A DNA stretch of 64,000 nt from NCBI GenBank assembly GCA_002305165.1, contig DBQI01000015.1, positions 868 through 64,867 on the forward strand, written 5' to 3'. This document shows, in pieces, positions 53,970-60,779 of the stretch. The notes beneath the pieces were generated by a model that did not search any database, was not told the origin of the DNA, and saw only the letters and a program-made list of their open reading frames with translations. A program made the translations under genes and the position numbers. Positions within the stretch are counted from its first letter, which is position 1; every line of letters begins with the position of its first letter. This DNA is from Armatimonadetes bacterium UBA1398. GTDB taxonomy: Bacteria; Armatimonadota; Zipacnadia; UBA1398.

Positions 53970-53998
53970 AGGCTATCATCCACATCGGGGGGTGTCAA
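53970..53998 (-). promoter_or_regulatory. Promoter of cimA
   Basis: Minus strand TTGACA (53998-53993), 17 bp, TAGCCT (53975-53970); perfect -35 box. Predicted start near 53963, about 95 nt upstream of the cimA ATG. Confidence 0.65.
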
Positions 53999-54093
53999 CG
54001 CCGCCTCGCGCGCCCTCTCGCACATTGATACAATCTGCCCCTGATGTGGCACTTACTGTGTAGGACGTCGCATTGGTCCACGCGGAGGGCTCG

Positions 54094-54702
54094 ATGTTAG
54101 TAGCAACGAGTAGTGAGGGCAAAATGCGGGAGATCCGCGATGCTCTAGCCCCCTTGGGCTTGGAGCTGCTCTCCCTTACCGACATAGGGTGGACTGCCGA
54201 GATCGCCGAGAGTGGGAGCACCTTCGAGGCGAACGCGCTGATAAAGGCGACGGCCGTGGCCGAGGCAACCGCCATGGCGGCACTGGCCGATGACTCTGGG
54301 CTCGAGGTGGATGTGTTGGATGGCCAACCCGGGGTGAACTCCAGCCGCTTCGCCGGGCCCGAGGCCGACGACATGGATCGGAACCGGATCCTGGTGGAGC
54401 GGCTGGTCGCCACTGGGGAGCCGCCTCCATGGGCCGCCCAGTACCGCTGTGTGCTCGCCTACGTGGAGCCTGAACGGGAGCCCGTCACGTTCGAAGGTGT
54501 CCTTCGGGGGGCGATCGTGCCGGAGGCACGCGGCTGTGGCGGTTTCGGGTATGATCCCCACTTCCTCCTCCCCGAGCGGGGAGTGACAGTGGGCGAGATA
54601 CCCCTCGCGAGCAAGCAGGAGATCAGCCATCGGGGGCAGGCGTTGCGGCGCTTCCTCCTCTGGCACAAAGCGCGGGCTGCTGAGGCTGCCCGCAGTGAGT
54701 AG
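54094..54702 (+). CDS. rdgB: XTP/dITP diphosphatase (non-canonical purine NTP pyrophosphatase)
   Basis: 202 residues of the HAM1/RdgB family: LVATSSEGKMREIRDALA, DDSGLEVDVLDGQPGVNSSRFAG, and GGFGYDPHFLLPERGVTVGEI near the C-terminus. It hydrolyses deaminated purine nucleotides to keep them out of DNA and RNA. ATG 54094 has ggaggg 5 bp upstream; the TTG at 54073 is possible. Divergent from cimA. Confidence 0.95.
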   Translation: MLVATSSEGKMREIRDALAPLGLELLSLTDIGWTAEIAESGSTFEANALIKATAVAEATAMAALADDSGLEVDVLDGQPGVNSSRFAGPEADDMDRNRILVERLVATGEPPPWAAQYRCVLAYVEPEREPVTFEGVLRGAIVPEARGCGGFGYDPHFLLPERGVTVGEIPLASKQEISHRGQALRRFLLWHKARAAEAARSE

Positions 54703-54729
54703 GATCGAAGTACGAGGAGGCTCAACCGC

Positions 54730-55551
54730 ATGCGGGTGAAGTCGATTGCCCTTCTGGCACTTAGCGCCCTGATGGCCGCAGGCCTGGGATGCGCGCGTGA
54801 TGAGGAAGGCGGAGTGGGGTTCATTCCACGCTCGCTACGCGCCAACGCTCTCGATGGCCGGTCCGTGCTCATCGTGATCCCCGGTGACGGGTACCGCGAT
54901 GAGGAGGCCTACGTGACCCGGGACACCTTGGCTGCCGCGGGGGCCGCAGTGAGCTTCGCGGCGCCGACGACGCAAGAGGCGAAAGCCGCGATCATGGGAT
55001 CCCTGACCCCCGATGTGGCGCTGTCGGCGGTATCGGTGGAGGATTACGACGCTGTCGTGTTCGTGGGATGGCAGGGCGAGCCCGGGCTCGCGGGCAATGA
55101 GGCCGCAACGGCCCTGGCGGAAGCGGCTGGCGCTGCGGGCAAGGTCGTCGCGGGGATCGACCAGGGTATCAGCGTTCTGGAGGCCTCGGGCCTGGTTGAG
55201 CCGCTCGAGGGCGCTGCGGAGGGTGGGAGCGCGCCCACCACTGGTGAGGCGTCCTCTCCCGGGGCCGAGGAGGGTGAGACCGCCGAGGAGAGCGCCGAGT
55301 CTGCGGTCACCGTAGAGTCCGCACCGGGGGCCGAGGGGGATGAGGGGGAAGCCGCCGCAGTGTCCGCCATCGGCTCCGCGCGCCGAGCGGTGCCGCCTAC
55401 CCCGGAGGAGCTCGCCGATGAGGACCACGAGCCCGAGACTGTCGTGCGGGATGGCAGCATCATCACGGCGGTCGGGCCGAGGGATGCCGGAGGCTTCGCC
55501 CAGCATATCAGTGCGGCTCTCGCGGAGGCAGCTGCCCAGAACGCCAAATAG
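54730..55551 (+). CDS. Secreted DJ-1/PfpI-like protein with acidic low-complexity insertion
   Basis: 273 residues. A signal sequence ends in GLGCARDE, so it may be lipidated, though the lipobox is not canonical. The fold start is DJ-1/PfpI-like: SVLIVIPGDGYRDEEAYVTRDTLAAAGAAVSFA and YDAVVFVGWQGE. At the nucleophile elbow the usual AxCHG reads GIDQG, so the catalytic Cys is missing. Residues about 160-215 are an Ala/Glu/Ser-rich stretch inserted before the last strands (VRDGSIITAVGPRDAGGFA). ATG 54730 is 27 bp after rdgB. Confidence 0.75.
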   Translation: MRVKSIALLALSALMAAGLGCARDEEGGVGFIPRSLRANALDGRSVLIVIPGDGYRDEEAYVTRDTLAAAGAAVSFAAPTTQEAKAAIMGSLTPDVALSAVSVEDYDAVVFVGWQGEPGLAGNEAATALAEAAGAAGKVVAGIDQGISVLEASGLVEPLEGAAEGGSAPTTGEASSPGAEEGETAEESAESAVTVESAPGAEGDEGEAAAVSAIGSARRAVPPTPEELADEDHEPETVVRDGSIITAVGPRDAGGFAQHISAALAEAAAQNAK

Positions 55552-55557
55552 CGTACA

Positions 55558-55596
55558 CGGACCATGGGAGGCAGGGTCGCCGCCTCCCATGGTCCG
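55558..55596. terminator. Perfect 15-bp hairpin between convergent genes
   Basis: cggaccatgggaggc (55558-55572) pairs with gcctcccatggtccg (55582-55596), loop 9 nt, between the DJ-1-like gene and the last gene of the GlmL cluster. No T-run on either strand. Confidence 0.6.
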
Positions 55597-55604
55597 GTAG
55601 GACG

Positions 55605-56333
55605 CTAGCCAGGCAGGCTGAGCCCTATGGCGCCCTCGATCCAGTCATAGAGCAGGAACTGAATCCGCCCGATCAGCAGCGACATACGCGCCATAACCGT
55701 GTTCCCGTAGGTCGCGCCGAACCCCAACATGAGCATCCAGACGCCGAAGCGCGTGAACTTGCCGTACGATCCCGTATGCGCCTTGCTGAAGAAGAAGTAG
55801 GCGATCACCGAGAGCACGCCGACGAACAGCACTAGGTTCGAGACGGTGTTGAGCACCATGACCCCGCCCCATGTAAGGCCCTCGTAGGGGGCCTCGCCCG
55901 GCCTCACGATCTCGACCAGCGGCGTGATCATCCCGTAGATCTGCGGCAAGAGGAACGTCTGCACGATGTAGACGACGTTGAAGCCCGTGCCGTAACCAAT
56001 GATGAACGCGAGCGGCCAGCGCGACATCCATCCGATACTCGGTATGAACCTGGAGAGGATCATCACGCCAAGGATGCACGGTACGATCCGGTTGATCACC
56101 TGGAGGATCGCTGAGGGCTCCTGTCCCGCTACCTGGAAGCATACGGAGAGCGGTATGATCACATCCTGATAAAACACCTGATGAACAACGTAGGCCGCGC
56201 CGTAGCCGGCGGACACTCCCACGAAGAGCGCTTCAGCGAACTTGTAGAAGGGGTTGTCCTTGTAGAGGAAGCTGAGGGCGCAGAAGGTCAACAGCGCCGC
56301 GATCCAGGTCCCGACAAGCTCAGGAGTTGACAC
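55605..56333 (-). CDS. GlmL-cluster polytopic membrane protein A (unknown function)
   Basis: 242 residues, about six to seven predicted membrane helices (LVGTWIAALLTFCALSFLY, FAEALFVGVSAGYGAAYVVHQVF, LQVINRIVPCILGVMILSRF, WPLAFIIGYGTGFNVVYIVQTFLL, LNTVSNLVLFVGVLSVIAYFFF, FGVWMLMLGFGATYGNTVMAR). I do not recognise a family. It is the last gene of the minus-strand cluster and overlaps the gene before it by 14 bp, which argues for co-translation and a shared complex. ATG 56333. Confidence 0.8.
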   Translation of the reverse strand: MSTPELVGTWIAALLTFCALSFLYKDNPFYKFAEALFVGVSAGYGAAYVVHQVFYQDVIIPLSVCFQVAGQEPSAILQVINRIVPCILGVMILSRFIPSIGWMSRWPLAFIIGYGTGFNVVYIVQTFLLPQIYGMITPLVEIVRPGEAPYEGLTWGGVMVLNTVSNLVLFVGVLSVIAYFFFSKAHTGSYGKFTRFGVWMLMLGFGATYGNTVMARMSLLIGRIQFLLYDWIEGAIGLSLPG

Positions 56334-57240
56334 TGCGGCTTCCCCCTTTCCGGCGTCGGCTTCCGCTGCGCCTCTGGTTCCGAAGGCTCATGTACATGGC
56401 TATGTTACCGATGGCGACGAAGGCGACGATCACGATGTGGGCCATAGACTGGGAGGCCATGCCCTGAGTGGCCGTGCCGTACGCGTTCTCGTTCACCTTG
56501 TTAGAGACCAGCAACTCCTCATACTCGGCCGCGCCGGCCATGCCCATCAGGCAGCCGACGAGCTGGCCCGTATCCAGGAAGGCATAGAAGTCAGCCGCCA
56601 TGACGGCGGTCACGCCTCCCGCGCAGGGAACGCCGACCCGGGCTTTTGCGAACCCCGCCCATGCCTCGGGGTACGTGGACGCTGAGAGGCTAATGCACAG
56701 TTCGATATCGCTCAGCTTCTTGAAATGGCTCATGGCTGGGATGTCGCCCAAGGGCGTGTTGTTCTTGTCCGTGGGGAACACCTGGGAGACTCCTGCCGCC
56801 ATGCCCATGATCACCGCGGCCGGCCCGCCAGGCTTATAGCCGAGGTTGACGTAGTCGACATGCTCCTCCTTGCCGTACTCCTCCGCGACTTCCCGGAGGA
56901 TCTGCTCCCCGATAGCCGGACCCTCCAGATAGAAGGCCATGGCGTAGATGCGGATGTCTCGGCTGAAGCAGTGCCGAGCGAGGGCCGTTGCCATCGGGGA
57001 GAGCTCAGGCTTCGTCGAAGGGCCGTAGTCGAAGGAGATGATGACGTCACTGCCCGACGGCAGCGCCTCGATCGCCGCGAAGAGCTTCTCCGCGGGCGGC
57101 TGGGTCTCGACAGGAACGTTCATGCCCGGGATGAGGAAGGGCACGGTCAGCGCGACGAAGATGAAGACGAACACGATGCGTCGATCGATCTTCAGAAGGC
57201 TGGCCCAAATGTCGCGTTTCACATGCGGCTGCTGTGCCAT
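56320..57240 (-). CDS. GlmL-cluster membrane protein B with Rossmann-like domain
   Basis: 306 residues. One helix at about 22-40 (IVFVFIFVALTVPFLIPGM) and another near 264-284 bracket a ~220-residue globular domain with alternating strands and helices: KLFAAIEALPSGSDVIISFDYGPSTKPELSPMATALARHC, YVNLGYKPGGPAAVIMGMAAGV and VPCAGGVTAVMAADFYAF. A basic Arg-rich tail follows. By the positive-inside rule the globular part probably faces outside the cytoplasm. No catalytic motif recognised. ATG 57240 follows gggggatc; the neighbours are 13 bp away on one side and overlapping on the other. Confidence 0.78.
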   Translation of the reverse strand: MAQQPHVKRDIWASLLKIDRRIVFVFIFVALTVPFLIPGMNVPVETQPPAEKLFAAIEALPSGSDVIISFDYGPSTKPELSPMATALARHCFSRDIRIYAMAFYLEGPAIGEQILREVAEEYGKEEHVDYVNLGYKPGGPAAVIMGMAAGVSQVFPTDKNNTPLGDIPAMSHFKKLSDIELCISLSASTYPEAWAGFAKARVGVPCAGGVTAVMAADFYAFLDTGQLVGCLMGMAGAAEYEELLVSNKVNENAYGTATQGMASQSMAHIVIVAFVAIGNIAMYMSLRNQRRSGSRRRKGGSRSVNS

Positions 57241-57253
57241 CGGATCCCCCCTT

Positions 57254-58042
57254 CTAGTCGCCTGTGCCGGCCATGTACGGCCGCTCCAGGCCTACCAGGA
57301 TCCGGATCGACTGCCCCAGGGCGGCGAGGCCTACCCCGAAGTAGACGCCGCGTTTCGCGGCCGTGTTGGGATACTCCATCAGCCATTCGGTCACGTCACC
57401 CAGGCTCGGGATGAACTTCACGTGCTGAGAGATCAGCTGGTCCCAGTAGTACGAAGTCAGCGGTGCGCGACCCAGCATGACGATGATGGCCGCGCCGAGC
57501 AGTAGACCGGCGGTCAGGTCTCGGGCGCGCATGGCCCGGTACGCCGCCGAAGCTACGTAGAATGCGAGCAGGGCGAAGATCGTGGCATCCATGGGCGTGT
57601 AGATGTAGTCGAACATCCACGCGAACACCCGGTTCTTCGTCATATCCAAGCCGGCGCCAAAGTCGTAGCTCTTCTGGGGCGGGGTGGCGGCAGGCTCCAC
57701 AGCAGCCTCCGCAGGGGCCGACTCGCTCGTGACGGCCGCAGTCTCCGCAGGCTCCTCAGGCGCAATGAAGAAGCCGCCGAGGGACCCCGCGAGGAACATG
57801 GCCACGAAGCCGATGATCGTGACCGCCGCGTAGGTCCAACCCTCGCCCTTACGTTTTGCCCGGATCCAGTTGATGCGTATAAGGCTCGCAACGCCCAGCA
57901 CAAGGGCGAACGCTCCTATGATGCGACCGTAGAGGAGAACGACCGACTGCATCTGGACAAGGCCATGGGTAGGAATGAAAAACTGGGCGACCATGGCTAT
58001 GCCCATGACCGTCGCGATCAGAAATGGCACTTGCTTGCGCAT
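57254..58042 (-). CDS. GlmL-cluster polytopic membrane protein C (unknown function)
   Basis: 262 residues with about six helices: FLIATVMGIAMVAQFFI, SVVLLYGRIIGAFALVLGVASLI, TYAAVTIIGFVAMFLAGSLGGFFI, then an Ala/Glu/Pro linker (EEPAETAAVTSESAPAEAAVEP), MDATIFALLAFYVASAAYRAM and LTAGLLLGAAIIVMLGR. No known family recognised. ATG 58042; 30 bp after the previous gene's stop and 13 bp before the next gene. Confidence 0.8.
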   Translation of the reverse strand: MRKQVPFLIATVMGIAMVAQFFIPTHGLVQMQSVVLLYGRIIGAFALVLGVASLIRINWIRAKRKGEGWTYAAVTIIGFVAMFLAGSLGGFFIAPEEPAETAAVTSESAPAEAAVEPAATPPQKSYDFGAGLDMTKNRVFAWMFDYIYTPMDATIFALLAFYVASAAYRAMRARDLTAGLLLGAAIIVMLGRAPLTSYYWDQLISQHVKFIPSLGDVTEWLMEYPNTAAKRGVYFGVGLAALGQSIRILVGLERPYMAGTGD

Positions 58043-58072
58043 CTAGTGCGGCTCCTTCAGCCCAGCCGGCGG

Positions 58073-59599
58073 CTACGAGGATGCGTACTGGAAGAGCTGC
58101 TGAGTCCATTCCGCGATGCCATCGGCACCGGCCAGCCCCGCCACCGTCGCGACGAGGATGGCCGCTGTCATGAACACGGCGATGAGCAGCTTGCTGTAGT
58201 CCTGCCCTTTCAGGCTGCCCAAGAGCTTGGGCTCCCTGGAGAGGTACGCGCTCGCGCCAAAGAACTCCTCACCCATGAGGGTGTAGTCGCACGCCACAAT
58301 GAAGAACGGAAGCTGAGTGTAGGAGTCGGTGCCAACGATCTGGATCGACCCCGCCATGAACCCCGTCTCCGCCAGAATAAGCGATTCGGCGTAGTAATAG
58401 CCCATGTAGAAGTTCGCGGCCGTCTTCTCGCGGACCATGATCCCGGCCATTCCCGCCGCATATGCAAACTGGGCGCCGGTTAGGTAGAAGATGCGATCCT
58501 CCTCGTAGTCCTCCGGGCGTCCCACCGATACGTAGGCCTCACGGACCACCTCACGGAGCGCGGTCATCACGACGGGATCCAGGCATGGGACGATAATCTT
58601 CGTGCCGTGCTGCGCCGCGATGCGCGCGATTCTGCCCAGAATCACCATGGCGGCGATAGTGGAGATGTTGTCCACGCCCGCGAAGCCTGCGGAGAACAGG
58701 ATGGGGCGGCCCATCTCCGTTGCCCGGCCCACGGCGTCGTCCACCGCCTGCAGCCCGGCGACGGGCCGAACATAGAGCTCCCGGCCCGAACGCGCGGAGA
58801 AGATGAAGGAAATGATGAGGATAGAGGACACGAGGCCCATGAGAAGGACGTTGGTCCACTTGCGGTTGTAGTAGTTGCCTCTGGGACCCGTATTCGCCAT
58901 CACCACGGGCTCCGACATCCGCCCGTCCTCGAAATACCGGATCTCATAGTCCCACCGGGTGAGGCGCGGATCGAGCAGAGACTGCTCCTCCCGCATCTCA
59001 AGCAGCTCCTCGGGCGTGGGGGGGGATTCCCCTCTCAGTACCGAGTCCTCACCGATAGGGACCAGAAACTGGAAGTCATTGTCCTGGTATTGCCTGAATC
59101 CTGGCAGGATAATCACCGGGGAGAAGACCGGCCCAGTCTCACCGTTGGGTTCCCACAGGAACTCCGCCTGACTTGTAGGCTTCCGGCGGATCACATACCC
59201 CGACCGCTCCCGCTTGTTGGCCTCCGCCGCGGCCGCATCCCACTCCTCCCGGCGCTGTTGCTTGTGCGCGGCCGACATGAAGCGGAACTCGCCGCGCTTG
59301 AGATCGAAGAACTCACGTGGGCGCGCAGGCGCCGAGTCATCGGGGGATGGCTCCCAGTTCAGAAGAAGGCAGTTGCCCTCGTCGTCGGGGAAGTCAACGA
59401 TCTCCACGTCCTGGGGGGGCCGAAGACCGGGGTCCTCGGGCATCGGGAACTGGGGGTAAGGAGCCTCCGCCTCCGCGGCCTCTTCCGACTCTGTGGCCGC
59501 TGGCGGTTCGGTCTGGCCCAGGGCAGCCGTAGCGCACCACAGGAGCGCTACCACCACTCCACCGACCACGTACGCGCCCCTACCTTTGAGGAACCTCAT
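58073..59599 (-). CDS. GlmL-cluster membrane protein D with signal peptide and conserved Rossmann-like domain
   Basis: 508 residues. A signal peptide or anchor (VVGGVVVALLWCATAALG) is followed by an extracytoplasmic ~220-residue region that begins with an FN3-like stretch (DDEGNCLLLNWEPS), a central helix at about 249-268 (NVLLMGLVSSILIISFIFSA) and a ~200-residue globular domain (ILFSAGFAGVDNISTIAAMVILGRI, GTKIIVPCLDPVVMTAL, NFYMGYYYAESLILAETGF). A C-terminal helix (LLIAVFMTAAILVATVAGLAG) ends it. Homologues in other genomes appear to be annotated only as domains of unknown function. ATG 59599 has a gggaggg SD; a longer upstream frame is rejected. Confidence 0.78.
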   Translation of the reverse strand: MRFLKGRGAYVVGGVVVALLWCATAALGQTEPPAATESEEAAEAEAPYPQFPMPEDPGLRPPQDVEIVDFPDDEGNCLLLNWEPSPDDSAPARPREFFDLKRGEFRFMSAAHKQQRREEWDAAAAEANKRERSGYVIRRKPTSQAEFLWEPNGETGPVFSPVIILPGFRQYQDNDFQFLVPIGEDSVLRGESPPTPEELLEMREEQSLLDPRLTRWDYEIRYFEDGRMSEPVVMANTGPRGNYYNRKWTNVLLMGLVSSILIISFIFSARSGRELYVRPVAGLQAVDDAVGRATEMGRPILFSAGFAGVDNISTIAAMVILGRIARIAAQHGTKIIVPCLDPVVMTALREVVREAYVSVGRPEDYEEDRIFYLTGAQFAYAAGMAGIMVREKTAANFYMGYYYAESLILAETGFMAGSIQIVGTDSYTQLPFFIVACDYTLMGEEFFGASAYLSREPKLLGSLKGQDYSKLLIAVFMTAAILVATVAGLAGADGIAEWTQQLFQYASS

Positions 59600-59648
59600 C
59601 CGTCCCTCCCTTTCGACGCGGAATCTCCAGACTCCGTCAGGTTCTGCC

Positions 59649-60764
59649 CTACGAGACGATAACCTCCACGTTCGCGCGTGGCAGGGTAAGCTCCGAGCCA
59701 TCGGGGAGACGCACAGTGAGCGCGCGCACCTTCGCACCGGTGGGGATCGCGATGAGTTCCGGCGGCAGGTCCGTCACTTGAGCGAGCACGCCGAAGCTGG
59801 GCTCGCGGATGATGCGCACGGTATCGCCGATGGACATGGTTCCGGCCGCGGCCGCAACCGCTTCGGGAGCGCCCTCTAGTGGGATGGCAATCTCGGGCCG
59901 GATCACGCCGGCCCGTATCTGCGTCGCGCCGTTGCAGGAGGCCATGCGCCCCTCGTGTGACCGCAAGAGCTCGAAGGTGCGGGCTGCCATGGGGATCTCG
60001 CCGAAGCCCTCGGTGACCACCAGGGTGGTCCCTAGCTCCTCGTGACCCGTGATCGCGACACCCAAGGAGTATCCGAGGTAGCCCTCCAGGTCCACATCGT
60101 GGATGCCGCCAACGACCACGGCCGCTACCCCCAGGCTCTGGGCCTTGCGAAGGGCCTCGGCAGTGACGAGCCGTCCGCCCACGATAACCGCGCCGGCGCA
60201 CGTCTCATCGACCATCTCGGGTACGAGCATGGCGTCCGGGGCGTCCACGAGCACGCGGATGGGCCCGTGCACCTCGCCCCCCACGCCGATGATGCCCTGG
60301 ATGAAGGCGGCGGGGGACTCGACCACCACGCCCTCCTGTGGCCGGACCTCGACGACGGTCCCGTCGATGTAGGCGGTGACCTCGACCGGCAACGGCCGCT
60401 TACGGATGAGGACCTTGCCTGTGATCTCCGAGATCGTCTCGACCGTGCCGTCGCTCGGTGCGCAGACCTCGCGCTTGAAAAGGCCAAAGAATGAGGAGCT
60501 CTTGGCGATAACCTGACCCTCAGTGACGGTATCGCCCTCACCGACGGTCATCTTGGCCTTCATCTCTTTGGGCTCACAGCCGAGCTCATAGGCCATGTTG
60601 ACGATATCAATATCGCCGGGCAGGTCAGTGCGAGCGACGATGTCGGTCCCCTTGACTTGGTCACCCTCCTTGGCGAGGACCTCGCCTTTCAGAGGGAGGA
60701 TGCGCTCCTTCCGAAGGGTCGTGTGCGCGGTGACCTGCAATCCGGGTGTATAGGCATGAGCCAT
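59649..60764 (-). CDS. GlmL-cluster cytoplasmic barrel-sandwich-like protein
   Basis: 371 residues, no membrane helix. Segments at 22-50 (ILPLKGEVLAKEGDQVKGTDIVARTDLPG) and 70-115 (MTVGEGDTVTEGQVIAK ... CAPSDGTVETISEITGKV) have the rhythm of biotinyl/lipoyl or barrel-sandwich hybrid domains, but without the attachment lysine motif (MKM). Residues 187-265 (CAGAVIVGGRLVTAEALRKAQSLGVAAVVVGGIHD) form an alpha/beta part, and the last ~60 look like a KOW/SH3-like barrel (GAKVRALTVRLPDGSELTL). Only 15 bp separate it from the GlmL gene. Role unknown; an adaptor for the ATPase is possible. Confidence 0.75.
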   Translation of the reverse strand: MAHAYTPGLQVTAHTTLRKERILPLKGEVLAKEGDQVKGTDIVARTDLPGDIDIVNMAYELGCEPKEMKAKMTVGEGDTVTEGQVIAKSSSFFGLFKREVCAPSDGTVETISEITGKVLIRKRPLPVEVTAYIDGTVVEVRPQEGVVVESPAAFIQGIIGVGGEVHGPIRVLVDAPDAMLVPEMVDETCAGAVIVGGRLVTAEALRKAQSLGVAAVVVGGIHDVDLEGYLGYSLGVAITGHEELGTTLVVTEGFGEIPMAARTFELLRSHEGRMASCNGATQIRAGVIRPEIAIPLEGAPEAVAAAAGTMSIGDTVRIIREPSFGVLAQVTDLPPELIAIPTGAKVRALTVRLPDGSELTLPRANVEVIVS

Positions 60765-60779
60765 CGGGCGCCTCCCTGC

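Noticed and set aside
53868..53998. T-box riboswitch before cimA
   Set aside because: Leader is only ~95 nt and lacks the conserved T-box sequence; a simple terminator is all that can be seen.
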